From: Aromatoleum aromaticum EbN1 | GTDB lineage: Bacteria > Pseudomonadota > Gammaproteobacteria > Burkholderiales > Rhodocyclaceae | Direction of reading: 5' to 3' | Assembly (NCBI RefSeq): GCF_000025965.1 | Contig: NC_006513.1 | Coordinates: 1,860,001-1,924,000 of the forward strand | DNA length: 64,000 bases | Part shown: one piece after another, positions 27,469 to 36,618 of the stretch | Position numbering within the stretch: the stretch's first letter is position 1 | How the letters are laid out: each line of letters starts with the position of its first letter | Translations under genes and position numbers: made by a program | The notes under the pieces: generated by a model | Told to the model about the DNA's origin: nothing | What the model saw: only the letters and a program-made list of their open reading frames with translations | Databases searched by the model: none

Positions 27469-28941
27469 ATGAAGAGCAAGCCGGCCTATCAAAACCTTGA
27501 ATTGCAGCCGATTGCCGGGCAGTGGCGAGCGGGAAGCGCCGAACGCAATCTCGATGTCACCGACCCTTTCACCGGCAAAACCCTGCTGAGCCTGCCGATG
27601 GCCAGTTGTGAGGATCTGGACCAGGCTTATCATGCGGCGCAAAAGGCGCAATCCGAATGGGCAACAATGGGGCCCACGGTGCGTGGTGACGTAATGCGTC
27701 GGGCCGTCGAAATTTTCGATGAGCGCAAGGAAGAAATCCTCCACTGGCTGATTCGTGAGTCCGGCAGTACCCACATCAAGGCCGAAATCGAGTGGGCTTC
27801 CGCCCGCGCCATCACGCTGGAGTCCGCGAGCCTGCCGAGCCGGGTTCATGGCCGCATTTTGCCTTCGGATGTGCCGGGCAAGGAAAGCCGTGTCTACCGC
27901 GCGCCGCTGGGTGTGGTAGGAGTGATCAGTCCCTGGAACTTTCCGCTGCACTTGAGTGCCCGTTCAGTCTCCCCGGCGCTGGCGCTGGGCAACGCCGTGG
28001 TCATCAAACCGGCGAGTGATACGCCGATCACCGGCGGCCTGCTGCTGGCGCGCATCTTCGAGGAAGCCGGGCTGCCGGCAGGCGTGTTGAGTGTGCTGGT
28101 TGGGGCCGGCTCGGACATCGGCGATGCCTTCGTCGAGCACCCGGTGCCGTCCTTCATCTCCTTTACCGGCTCCACGCCCGTCGGCCGAAACATCGGCCGT
28201 CTTGCGAGCGGCGGCACGCACCTCAAGCACGTGGCGCTGGAACTGGGCGGCAACAGTCCGTTTGTGGTGCTGGCCGATGCGGATGTGGATGCGGCGGTGA
28301 ACGCTGCGGTGGTCGGCAAGTTCCTGCACCAGGGGCAAATCTGCATGGCCATCAACCGCATCATCGTTGAAGCCCCTCTGCTGGAAGGGTTCACACGGCG
28401 CTTTGTCGAGCGGGTCAAGGCATTGCCGTATGGCGATCCGAGCAAGCCGGAAACCATTGTGGGCCCGGTGATCAACGCCAAACAGCTGGCAGGCCTCACG
28501 GCCAAAATCAGCAAGGCGCAACAGGAAGGTGCAGTGGTCCTCGTGGGCGGCGACCCGCAAGGCAACGTCATGCCGCCGCATGTATTCGGCAACGTGACCG
28601 CCGATATGGAAATCGCCCGCGAGGAGATCTTCGGCCCGCTGGTCGGCATCCAGAGCGCCCGCGACGCGGAGCATGCACTGACCTTGGCCAATAGCAGCGA
28701 GTACGGGCTGTCCAGCGCCGTGTTCACTGGGGATACCTCCCGTGGCGTGCAGTTCGCGCAGCGGATCCGTGCCGGCATGACTCATATCAACGATATGCCG
28801 GTCAACGACGAGCCAAACGCACCCTTCGGCGGCGAGAAGAATTCTGGCTTGGGGCGGTTCAACGGTGACTGGGCAATCGAGGAGTTCACGACGGATCACT
28901 GGGTCACGGTGCAGCACGCGCCGCGTCGCTATCCGTTCTGA
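27469..28941 (+). CDS. pchA: 4-hydroxybenzaldehyde dehydrogenase (aldehyde dehydrogenase family)
   Basis: A 490-residue NAD(P)-dependent aldehyde dehydrogenase. It shows [30 protein letters not shown], the catalytic cysteine Cys292 in GQICMA and [10 protein letters not shown]. It oxidises 4-hydroxybenzaldehyde, the product of p-cresol methylhydroxylase, to 4-hydroxybenzoate in the cytoplasm. The identification relies on position as first gene of pchA-pchC-pchX-pchF, the order known from Pseudomonas putida p-cresol operons. The ATG at 27469 follows AAGGAGAGAG. Codon use is slightly less GC-rich than in neighbouring chromosomal genes, in keeping with transfer. Confidence 0.9.
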   Translation: MKSKPAYQNLELQPIAGQWRAGSAERNLDVTDPFTGKTLLSLPMASCEDLDQAYHAAQKAQSEWATMGPTVRGDVMRRAVEIFDERKEEILHWLIRESGSTHIKAEIEWASARAITLESASLPSRVHGRILPSDVPGKESRVYRAPLGVVGVISPWNFPLHLSARSVSPALALGNAVVIKPASDTPITGGLLLARIFEEAGLPAGVLSVLVGAGSDIGDAFVEHPVPSFISFTGSTPVGRNIGRLASGGTHLKHVALELGGNSPFVVLADADVDAAVNAAVVGKFLHQGQICMAINRIIVEAPLLEGFTRRFVERVKALPYGDPSKPETIVGPVINAKQLAGLTAKISKAQQEGAVVLVGGDPQGNVMPPHVFGNVTADMEIAREEIFGPLVGIQSARDAEHALTLANSSEYGLSSAVFTGDTSRGVQFAQRIRAGMTHINDMPVNDEPNAPFGGEKNSGLGRFNGDWAIEEFTTDHWVTVQHAPRRYPF

Positions 28942-28989
28942 TGCATCGGTCTGATGCTCGGCCGTCCACTTGCTATTGGAGAATCAAAA

Positions 28990-29328
28990 ATGTCTGATTC
29001 CTTGAGCGGCAAGGCTGCGAAACGAGCGCTAGTGGCGAGTGTCCTGCCCTTTGCGCTGCTGGCCGCATCGACCCAAGCGCAGGATGACAGCCAATGGGGC
29101 AGTGGCAAGAACCTGTATGACAAAGTCTGCGGCCACTGCCACGACCCTAAAGTCGGAGTGGGTCCGGTGATCGCCGGCCGCGACCTGCCCGAAAGCTATA
29201 TTCGGTACATCGTACGCAATGGCTTCAACGCCATGCCAGCGTTCCCTGCCTCCTACATCGATGACCAATCCCTTGCTCAGGTGACTGAATACCTGTCGAC
29301 CCTGCCGGCTCCGGCAGCTCGGCCTTGA
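28990..29328 (+). CDS. pchC: p-Cresol methylhydroxylase, cytochrome c subunit
   Basis: A 112-residue exported c-type cytochrome. A signal peptide (RALVASVLPFALLAASTQAQ) precedes the haem motif VCGHCH and the distal methionine in GFNAMPAFP. In the periplasmic alpha2-beta2 flavocytochrome it takes electrons from the FAD subunit PchF. The start at 28990 follows GGAGAATC; an upstream ATG in frame would extend the signal peptide needlessly. Confidence 0.93.
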   Translation: MSDSLSGKAAKRALVASVLPFALLAASTQAQDDSQWGSGKNLYDKVCGHCHDPKVGVGPVIAGRDLPESYIRYIVRNGFNAMPAFPASYIDDQSLAQVTEYLSTLPAPAARP

Positions 29329-29338
29329 GGAGCCTGTC

Positions 29339-30031
29339 ATGAGTGTGAACCGTCGTTTCGTGCTCAAGAGCATGGCCCTGAGCAGTATCGCCGGTGTGAC
29401 GATGGGCAGCGCAGTACGCGCGTTTGCCGCCGCCACTGCCGGCTCGAGCGCTACCGCAGCCGCCCGGCCGGTCGTGGCGCTGGCAAACGAGGGGGCGGCC
29501 GAGTCGATTTTCCTGTATGGCGCCCTGGCGGCCAGTGACACACGGCTGCAGGTGCAGCGGGTCGGTCGCGATCCGGGCTTCATGCTGGATTTTGAGCGCC
29601 AGCTGCGGAGTCGTCAGCCGATGCGGCTCATCGGCCTGCTGGATGATGCCTCGGCAGCTCTGGTAGTGGATATGGCTCGTAGTGGCGGCGCACGCGTGCA
29701 GTGGCTTGGGCAGCACATCGCTGAAGCCGGGTTCAGCCGCCATCATTTGCTCAATACCGATAGCGCTGAAGGTTGTTCGCAGCAGTTCAGCCGTCAGCTG
29801 CAGGCCTGTGGAGCGGGTTTCAGCCTGAATGAGGAGCGTCAGAATGGACCGATCGTGCCGCGCCGAATGAGCGGACCGTCACGCGGCACCGGTCAGTCGG
29901 CCCAGTGGGCGAGCAGTATCGGTTATTTGCTGGCTTCGCTGGGCACGCGCACGACGCTGGCCGCCCCACTGGCACCCACTGCGAGCGCGCCAATCACCGG
30001 CAGCTTCGTTTCTTTTTCGATCGAGGCCTGA
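29339..30031 (+). CDS. pchX: PchX-like exported protein of the p-cresol operon, function unknown
   Basis: A 230-residue protein lying between the cytochrome and flavoprotein subunit genes, as pchX does in Pseudomonas. The N-terminus RRFVLKSMALSSIAGVTMGSAV looks like a Tat-type signal, with a twin arginine followed by FVLKS. No catalytic motif is visible. The body contains alternating Ala/Gly-rich strands and helices and a few Cys (GCSQQFSRQLQACG). A chaperone or export/flavinylation role for PchF has been suggested by context only; the family function is unknown. It starts 10 bp after pchC with a GGAG site. Confidence 0.8.
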   Translation: MSVNRRFVLKSMALSSIAGVTMGSAVRAFAAATAGSSATAAARPVVALANEGAAESIFLYGALAASDTRLQVQRVGRDPGFMLDFERQLRSRQPMRLIGLLDDASAALVVDMARSGGARVQWLGQHIAEAGFSRHHLLNTDSAEGCSQQFSRQLQACGAGFSLNEERQNGPIVPRRMSGPSRGTGQSAQWASSIGYLLASLGTRTTLAAPLAPTASAPITGSFVSFSIEA

Positions 30032-30044
30032 AGGAGTCTGATCA

Positions 30045-31616
30045 ATGCCTGAACAGAATAACGCTGTATTGCCCAGAGGGGTGGTCCAGGAAGAATTCAA
30101 CAAGGCAATCGAGAAGTTCCGCGTTTTGCTGGGTGAAGAGAGCGTGCTGGTCCAAGCCGATCAGCTGCTGCCCTACAATAAAATCATGATGTCCGTCGAG
30201 AATGCCGCTCATGCGCCTTCGGCAGCGCTGACGGCGACCACGGTCGAGCAGGTGCAGGGTGTGGTGCGCATCTGCAACGAGCACAGAATTCCGATCTGGA
30301 CCATCTCCACCGGCCGAAACTTCGGTTACGGCTCAGCCGCGCCGAGCCAGCGTGGGCAGGTCATCCTTGACCTGAAGAAGATGAACAAGATCATCAAGAT
30401 CGACACGGACATGTGCTATGCCCTGGTCGAGCCAGGCGTGACCTATGGGCAGCTCTACGATTACATCGAGGAGAACAATCTGCCGGTGATGCTGTCCTTC
30501 TCGGCGCCCTCGGCCATTGCCGGACCGGTCGGCAACACCATGGACCGCGGCGTGGGTTACACCCCGTACGGCGAGCACTTCATGATGCAGTGCGGCATGG
30601 AAGTGGTGCTGGCCAACGGTGACGTCTACCGCACTGGTATGGGCGGGGTGAAGGGCAGCAACACCTGGCAGATCTTCAAATGGGGCTATGGCCCGACGCT
30701 GGATGGCATGTTCACCCAGGCCAACTACGGCATCACCACCAAGATGGGCTTCTGGCTGATGCCCAAGCCACCGGTGTTCAAACCGTTCGAGGTCATTTTC
30801 GAGAACGAGGAGGATATCGTCGAGATCGTTGATCTGCTTCGTCCGCTGCGCATGTCCGGCACCATCCCCAACTCGGTAGTGATCGCTAGCACCCTGTGGG
30901 AAGCCGGCAGCGCGCACCTGCGCCGCTCCGACTACATCACCGAACCAGGCCACACGCCGGACAGCGTGATCAAGCAGATGCAGCAGGATACCGGCATGGG
31001 CGCGTGGAACCTCTACGCCGCGCTGTACGGCACCCGGGAGCAGGTCGATGTGAACTGGAAGATCGTCACCGACGCGTTCACGAAGCTCGGCAAGGGCCGC
31101 ATCGTCACCCAGGAAGAGGCCGGTGCCAAGCAGCCGTTCAAATACCGCGCCGAGCTGATGTCCGGCGTGCCCAACCTGCAGGAATTCGGCCTGTACAACT
31201 GGCGCGGGGGCGGCGGCTCGATGTGGTTCGCGCCGGTAAGCGAAGCGCGCGGCAGCGAGTGCGAGAAGCAGGCACGGATGGCCAAGCGCATCCTGCACAA
31301 GCATGGTCTGGATTACGTGGCCGAGTTCATCGTCGCGCCACGCGACATGCACCACGTCATCGACGTCCTCTTCGATCGCACCAGTGCGGAGGAAACCAGG
31401 CGGGCCGATGTCTGCTTCAACGAACTGCTGGATGAGTTCGAGAAGGAAGGTTATGCGGTTTACCGGGTTAACACCCGTTTTCAGGAGCGTGTCGCGCAGA
31501 GCTACGGCCCGGTCAAGCGGGACGTGGATCACGCCATCAAACGCGCACTGGACCCGAACAACATTCTGGCTCCGGGCCGCTCGGGCATCGATTTGGACAC
31601 CTATAAAAAGGCCTGA
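30045..31616 (+). CDS. pchF: p-Cresol methylhydroxylase (4-cresol dehydrogenase), FAD subunit
   Basis: A 523-residue flavoprotein of the VAO family. It oxidises p-cresol to 4-hydroxybenzyl alcohol and on to 4-hydroxybenzaldehyde, with water as the oxygen source, so it works without O2. The FAD-binding region contains WTISTGRNFGYGSAAP and GPVGNTMDRGVGYTPYGEH. The covalent flavin site is conserved: Tyr384 in GLYNWRGGGG has the same residue number as the FAD-linked tyrosine of the Pseudomonas putida enzyme. It has no signal peptide of its own and probably reaches the periplasm with its partner. It follows pchX by 13 bp. Confidence 0.95.
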   Translation: MPEQNNAVLPRGVVQEEFNKAIEKFRVLLGEESVLVQADQLLPYNKIMMSVENAAHAPSAALTATTVEQVQGVVRICNEHRIPIWTISTGRNFGYGSAAPSQRGQVILDLKKMNKIIKIDTDMCYALVEPGVTYGQLYDYIEENNLPVMLSFSAPSAIAGPVGNTMDRGVGYTPYGEHFMMQCGMEVVLANGDVYRTGMGGVKGSNTWQIFKWGYGPTLDGMFTQANYGITTKMGFWLMPKPPVFKPFEVIFENEEDIVEIVDLLRPLRMSGTIPNSVVIASTLWEAGSAHLRRSDYITEPGHTPDSVIKQMQQDTGMGAWNLYAALYGTREQVDVNWKIVTDAFTKLGKGRIVTQEEAGAKQPFKYRAELMSGVPNLQEFGLYNWRGGGGSMWFAPVSEARGSECEKQARMAKRILHKHGLDYVAEFIVAPRDMHHVIDVLFDRTSAEETRRADVCFNELLDEFEKEGYAVYRVNTRFQERVAQSYGPVKRDVDHAIKRALDPNNILAPGRSGIDLDTYKKA

Positions 31617-31669
31617 CCTCCGCAGGACGATGCCAGGGTCACGGGCCCTGGACGAGCCCGACGGCCGTA

Positions 31670-32758
31670 TCAGGCGAGCCTGAGGACCGGCTTGACCGCG
31701 ATGCCGTTGGCCGAATCCTCGAAGGCCTGGTTGATCTGATCGAAGCGGTAGAACTTGACCAGCTTGTCGAAAGGGAATTTCCCGGCCTTGAAGAACTCAA
31801 CCAGCTTCGGAATGAATACCCGCGGCACCGAATCCCCTTCGATCACCCCGATCATGCTCTTGCCTTCAGCCATCAGATCGTTGTGCACGTCGATGTTCAT
31901 CTCCGGCGTCACCCCGACGATGGCCGCCTGCCCCAGCGGTCGCAGCGCGTGCAGGCATTGGCGCACCACCGGTGGCACGCCCGTACTTTCCACCGCATAG
32001 TGCGTGCCGCCCATGGAGGCTTCCTTGATCTCCTTGACCACATCCACTTCCTTGCCATTCAGGACATGGGTCGCACCCAGTTCGCCGGCCAGTTGCAAAC
32101 GGCTTTCATGCACATCGATGGCGAAGATCTGCTGGCAGCCGGCGATCTTCGCCGCCATGATTGCGCTCAGGCCGACCGCGCCGCAGCCGTAGACCGCAAT
32201 GGAGGTGCCGAACGCCGGCTTCAGGCGGTTGAGAACGGTCCCGGCGCCGGTCTGGATACCGCAGCCGAGCGGCCCGAGCAGCGCCAGATCCACGTCCTTG
32301 TCGACCTTCACGACGTTGCGCTCATGGGCCACCACATGGGTGCCGAAGGAGGACTGGCCAAAGAAGGTGGAGAGCTCCGTATCGCCTTGATGCAGGCGGC
32401 AGGTGCCGTCTTCCATCCGGCCACCGAAGTTGAGCTCGTTGAACCGCGAGCACACGGTCGGGTGGCCGGTCAAGCAGTTTTCGCACTGGCCACAATGGGC
32501 GAAGGACATCACCACATGGTCGCCCACCTCCAGGCTGGTGACGTTCTCACCGATCTGCTCGACGATACCCGAACCCTCGTGCCCCAGCACGATGGGGTAG
32601 GGCGAAATACCCAGGTCGCGCGCCACTGCATCGGTATGGCACACGCCGGTTGCAACGACCCTGACTAGCACTTCATTCAACTTGGGCGGCGCAAGGGTGA
32701 CTTTCTCGATAGTGAAGTCTTCGCCCTGAGCAGGGGTTACTGCGGCTTGAATCTTCAT
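31670..32758 (-). CDS. Zinc-dependent aryl-alcohol dehydrogenase
   Basis: A 362-residue medium-chain alcohol dehydrogenase resembling benzyl alcohol dehydrogenase XylB. The catalytic zinc ligands are in GVCHTDA and LGHEGSG, the structural zinc cysteines in CGQCENCLTGHPTVC, and the NAD-binding fold in YGCGAVGLSAIMAAK. It faces pchF tail to tail (53 bp gap). It probably oxidises 4-hydroxybenzyl alcohol to the aldehyde, dealing with alcohol released by PCMH. The start at 32758 gives the usual family N-terminus. It likely belongs to the same acquired island. Confidence 0.88.
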   Translation of the reverse strand: MKIQAAVTPAQGEDFTIEKVTLAPPKLNEVLVRVVATGVCHTDAVARDLGISPYPIVLGHEGSGIVEQIGENVTSLEVGDHVVMSFAHCGQCENCLTGHPTVCSRFNELNFGGRMEDGTCRLHQGDTELSTFFGQSSFGTHVVAHERNVVKVDKDVDLALLGPLGCGIQTGAGTVLNRLKPAFGTSIAVYGCGAVGLSAIMAAKIAGCQQIFAIDVHESRLQLAGELGATHVLNGKEVDVVKEIKEASMGGTHYAVESTGVPPVVRQCLHALRPLGQAAIVGVTPEMNIDVHNDLMAEGKSMIGVIEGDSVPRVFIPKLVEFFKAGKFPFDKLVKFYRFDQINQAFEDSANGIAVKPVLRLA

Positions 32759-32966
32759 ATCGGCTAACTCCGGTTGGATGGTTCAGGCATTCCATGCTGA
32801 CCAGATTATAGGCGGCGAAATTGGGTAACGTATGAGCGCGAATCGTTTCCAGGCCGCGCGCCATCAATCTGCGAAGGGGGCCGATGTCCTTCAGGATCGG
32901 TGTAAAGAAAGGAGATGATCTGCTCCGCGAAGCATCCCGAGCGCCGTGAAGGTCCGTACTCCAGCC

Positions 32967-33719
32967 CTACGCGATTTCGTCCGACTCGCCGAGATAGGCT
33001 GTCCGCACTTTCGGGTCCGTCAGCAGCTCCGCGCCGCTGCCCGACAGCGTGATGCGACCTGATTCCATGACATACGCACGCTGCGAGAATTCCAGCGCGA
33101 GGTTCGCGTTCTGCTCGACGAGCAGGATCGTCACGCCTTCCTTGCCGACCGAGCGGAGGACTTCGAAGATCTTCTCGACGACCAGCGGCGCGAGCCCCAT
33201 CGACGGCTCGTCGAGCAGCAGCAATTTGGGGCGCGACAGCAGCGCGCGGCCGATCGCGAGCATCTGCTGTTCGCCGCCGGACAGCGTGCCGGCAACCTGG
33301 GCAAGGCGCTCCTTGATGCGCGGCAGCATCGCATAGACGCGCTCGAGGTCGGCTTCGATGCCGGCGGCGTCGCGGCGCGAATACGCGCCCATGCGCAGGT
33401 TTTCCTCGACCGTGAGCCGCGTAAAGATGCCGCGCCCTTCGGGCACCAGCGCGATGCCGCGGCGCAGCCGCTTGTGCGCCGGCACCTGCCCGATCCGGTC
33501 GCCGTCGTAGAGGATTTCACCCCGGGCGAGCGGCAGGATGCCGGCGATCGCGTTCAGCGTCGTCGTCTTTCCCGCGCCGTTCGCGCCGATCAGGCTGACG
33601 CGCTCGCCACGGTGGAGCTCGAGGTCGATACCCTTCACGGCCTGGATGCCGCCGTACGCGATCTGCACGCCGTCGAGTCGCAGCAGCGGCGAGGGCGGGT
33701 TAGGCGGGTCAGTGTTCAT
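32967..33719 (-). CDS. livF: LIV-type ABC transporter ATP-binding protein (LivF)
   Basis: A 250-residue ATPase: Walker A LIGANGAGKTTT, signature TLSGGEQQMLAIGRALLSRP, Walker B LLLLDEPSMGL, and the LivF-typical LVPEGRGIF. It pairs with LivG to drive uptake through LivHM. It overlaps livG by 11 bp, so translation is coupled. Last gene of the importer operon. Confidence 0.93.
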   Translation of the reverse strand: MNTDPPNPPSPLLRLDGVQIAYGGIQAVKGIDLELHRGERVSLIGANGAGKTTTLNAIAGILPLARGEILYDGDRIGQVPAHKRLRRGIALVPEGRGIFTRLTVEENLRMGAYSRRDAAGIEADLERVYAMLPRIKERLAQVAGTLSGGEQQMLAIGRALLSRPKLLLLDEPSMGLAPLVVEKIFEVLRSVGKEGVTILLVEQNANLALEFSQRAYVMESGRITLSGSGAELLTDPKVRTAYLGESDEIA

Positions 33720-34485
33720 GCCGGCAGCCCCCGCCGAGGTAGGCGTTGATGACAGCCTCGTTGGTCTGCACGACGGCGGGGATGCCTTCGGCGATCTTGC
33801 AGCCGAAATCGAGCACCGCGACGCGGTCGCACAGCCCCATCACGAGCTTCACGTCGTGCTCGATCAGCAGCACCGTGATGCCGTCGCGGCGGATCTGCTC
33901 GATCAGGAGCTTCAGCTGCGCGGTCTCGGTCGCGTTCATGCCGGCCGCAGGCTCGTCGAGCGCCAGGAGCTGCGGCTCGGTCGCGAGCGCGCGGGCGATC
34001 TCGAGGCGGCGCTGGTCGCCGTACGACAGGTTCTTCGCTGTCGCGGTGGCGAAGCGCTCGATGCCGACGTACTTGAGCAGCTCGTACGCGCGTTCGGTCG
34101 TCAGGCGCTCCTCTTCGCGCGTGCGCTTGTTCTGAGTGAGGATTCCCCAGATCGTCGCTTTCGTGCGGATGTGGTGCCCGGCCATGACGTTCTCGAGCGC
34201 GGTGAGATCGCGGAACAGGCGGATGTTCTGGAAGGTGCGCGCGATGCCCTGCGCGACGACGAGATGGGGCTTGGCCGAAGGCAATGCGGTGCCGTTGAAC
34301 ACGAATTCGCCACCGTCGGGAGCGTAGGCGCCCGTCAGCACGTTGAAGAGCGTCGTCTTGCCTGCACCGTTCGGGCCGATCAGGCCGTAGATCTCTCCCT
34401 TGCCGATCGTCAGCGACACGTCCGACAGTGCTTTCAGGCCGCCGAAGCGCTTGTCGATACCGCGGGCTTCGAGCAGCGTGATCAT
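33709..34485 (-). CDS. livG: LIV-type ABC transporter ATP-binding protein (LivG)
   Basis: A 258-residue ATPase with Walker A LIGPNGAGKTTLFNVLTG, signature LSYGDQRRLEIARALATEP, Walker B LLALDEPAAGMN and the LivG/BraF-type C-terminus GCKIAEGIPAVVQTNEAVINAYLGG. Partner of LivF. Start overlaps the livM stop by 4 bp. Confidence 0.93.
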   Translation of the reverse strand: MITLLEARGIDKRFGGLKALSDVSLTIGKGEIYGLIGPNGAGKTTLFNVLTGAYAPDGGEFVFNGTALPSAKPHLVVAQGIARTFQNIRLFRDLTALENVMAGHHIRTKATIWGILTQNKRTREEERLTTERAYELLKYVGIERFATATAKNLSYGDQRRLEIARALATEPQLLALDEPAAGMNATETAQLKLLIEQIRRDGITVLLIEHDVKLVMGLCDRVAVLDFGCKIAEGIPAVVQTNEAVINAYLGGGCRHEH

Positions 34486-35582
34486 CGCGACACCCCGTGG
34501 CGTTTCAGGTGTTCGACGTGGGAGTAGCGCGCGTTCGCCGGGATCAGGCCGGCGGGCTTGAGCAGCATCATCAGGATCATCGCCAGCGACAAGAGCAGCA
34601 TGCGCAGCACTTCGGGGTCGAGCAGCACGGTGCCGAACAGCGTCTGCTGCACCGGCACCGCGAGGTGGCGCAGGATCTCGGGCAGCGCCGACAGGATCAA
34701 GGCGCCTGCGATCGCGCCGGCGACGTTGCCCATGCCGCCGAACACCACCATCGTCAGCACCGCGATCGATTCCATCAGCGAGAAGGATTCCGGCGACACG
34801 AAGCCCTGGAATGCGCCGAACAGCTCGCCGGCGACGCCGCCGAAGGTCGCGCCGAGCGAGAACGCAAGCAGCTTCAGGTTGCGCGTGTTGATGCCGATCG
34901 CCTTGGCGGCGAGCTCATCGTCGCGCATCGCCGCCCACGCGCGCCCGACGCGTGACACCTGCAAGCGCTGGATGAACACGATCGAGCCCGCGACGCAGGC
35001 GAGGAAGAAGTAGTAGTACAGGAACAGCGAGTTGATCGACAGGTTCTCGGTGATCTCGAGGTTGCGCGACAGGTCCCAACCGAACAGCACGAGCGGGTCG
35101 AGCGCGTTGATGCCCTGCGGCCCGTTCGTGATGTTGACCGGATAATTCAGGTTGTTCAGGAAAATGCGCACGATCTCGCCGAAGCCGAGCGTGACGATCG
35201 CGAGGTAGTCGCCGCGCAATCGCAGCACCGGGAAGCCGAGCATGATCCCGGCCAGCGCGGCAAAGCCGGCTGCGACCGGCAGCACGATCCAGAACGGCAG
35301 GTGCACGCCGAAATGCGGCGACGCGAGGAAAGCGGCAGTGTAGGCGCCGACCGCGTAGAACGCGATGTAGCCGAGGTCGAGGAGGCCGGCGAAGCCGACG
35401 ACGAGGTTCAGGCCGAGCGCGAGCATCACGTACAGCAGCGCGAAGTCGAGCACGCGCACCCAGGTGCGGCCGAACAGCACCGCGACGAGCGGCGCGGCGA
35501 TCGCGACGATGACGATCAGCCAGCGCGCCGCCTGCGGGTTGCGGCTGCCGAGCCAGGGGACGGCCGAAGCAAGCTCGTTCAT
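34482..35582 (-). CDS. livM: LIV-type ABC transporter permease (LivM)
   Basis: A 366-residue permease with about ten membrane helices and the family segments LNLVVGFAGLLDLGYIAFYAVGAY (given in part) and FGGMGNVAGAIAGALIL. It forms the channel with LivH. An extra loop around NITNGPQGINALDPLVLFG is typical of LivM. 12 bp downstream of livH. Confidence 0.92.
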   Translation of the reverse strand: MNELASAVPWLGSRNPQAARWLIVIVAIAAPLVAVLFGRTWVRVLDFALLYVMLALGLNLVVGFAGLLDLGYIAFYAVGAYTAAFLASPHFGVHLPFWIVLPVAAGFAALAGIMLGFPVLRLRGDYLAIVTLGFGEIVRIFLNNLNYPVNITNGPQGINALDPLVLFGWDLSRNLEITENLSINSLFLYYYFFLACVAGSIVFIQRLQVSRVGRAWAAMRDDELAAKAIGINTRNLKLLAFSLGATFGGVAGELFGAFQGFVSPESFSLMESIAVLTMVVFGGMGNVAGAIAGALILSALPEILRHLAVPVQQTLFGTVLLDPEVLRMLLLSLAMILMMLLKPAGLIPANARYSHVEHLKRHGVSR

Positions 35583-35594
35583 CGGGTTCCCCGT

Positions 35595-36527
35595 TCAGGC
35601 GCGGTCGGACACGCGTTCACCGAGCAGGCCGGTGGGCCGGAAGATGAGCACGAGGCCGAGGATGATGAACGCGAAGATGTCCTGGTAGGACGAATTCAGC
35701 AGGCCGAACGTCATGTGCTCGATGTAGCCGGCGCCGAAGGATTCGACGAGGCCGAGCACGATGCCGCCGAGCATCGCGCCGCCGAGGTTGCCGATGCCGC
35801 CGAGCACCGCGGCGGTGAAGGCCTTCAGCCCCGGCATGAAACCCATGCCGTAGTGCGCGATGCCGTAGTTGCTCGCGTACATCACGCCCGCGACTGCGGC
35901 GAGTGCCGCGCCGATGACGAAAGTCAGCGCGATGATGAGGTTCGTGTCCACGCCCATCAGCGCCGCGACGCGGTGGTTCTCGGCCGTCGCGCGCATCGCC
36001 CGGCCAAGCCGGGTCTTCGTCACGAGCACGATCAGCGCGGCCATGATGAGCGCCGAGCCGACGACGATCGTCACCTGGATCGGTGTGACGAACACGCCCG
36101 CGACCGGCTGCAGCGGCACGGTCGAGACGAGCTGCGGGAAAGTGTGGTAATTGCGTCCCCACAGCATCATCGCGATCGTCTGCAGCAGGAACGACATGCC
36201 GATCGCGGTGATCAACGGCGCCAGCCGCGGGGCGTTCCTCAGCCGCCGGTACGCGAGGCGCTCCATCGTGTAGCCGAGGAGCATGCATACGGGAATCGCG
36301 ACGGCGAGCGACAGCGTCAGCATCGCGAGCGGCGACATCCCGGGCGCTGCGCCCATCAGGAACAGCATCGTCTGCAGCGCGGTCATCGCGCCGACCATGA
36401 CGAGGTCGCCGTGGGCGAAGTTGATCAGGCCGAGGATGCCGTAGACCATCGTGTAGCCGAGCGCGACGAGCGCATAGACGCTGCCGACGACCAGGCCGTT
36501 GACGAGCTGCTGCAGGAAGATTTCCAT
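35595..36527 (-). CDS. livH: LIV-type ABC transporter permease (LivH)
   Basis: A 310-residue permease starting MEIFLQQLVNGLVVGSVYAL, the standard LivH N-terminus, with GLINFAHGDLVMVGA and LGGIGNLGGAMLGGIVLGLVES later. The longer ORF starting at 36605 lacks homology upstream of this Met. It is preceded by a 91-bp gap after the substrate-binding protein gene. Confidence 0.92.
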   Translation of the reverse strand: MEIFLQQLVNGLVVGSVYALVALGYTMVYGILGLINFAHGDLVMVGAMTALQTMLFLMGAAPGMSPLAMLTLSLAVAIPVCMLLGYTMERLAYRRLRNAPRLAPLITAIGMSFLLQTIAMMLWGRNYHTFPQLVSTVPLQPVAGVFVTPIQVTIVVGSALIMAALIVLVTKTRLGRAMRATAENHRVAALMGVDTNLIIALTFVIGAALAAVAGVMYASNYGIAHYGMGFMPGLKAFTAAVLGGIGNLGGAMLGGIVLGLVESFGAGYIEHMTFGLLNSSYQDIFAFIILGLVLIFRPTGLLGERVSDRA

Positions 36528-36618
36528 CGTTACCCTTGTGATGCCGGGGCGACTGCGGAGCGCGATCACCTCTGTCGCGCCCCGGTTCCGGCCGTGCGCC
36601 GTCACCTCTCGGCGAGTC

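Noticed and set aside
27021-27479. 152-codon minus-strand frame as an intact gene
   Set aside because: Only the middle third resembles Kup; the N-terminal part is unrelated and runs over the pch upstream region, so I call only a fragment.
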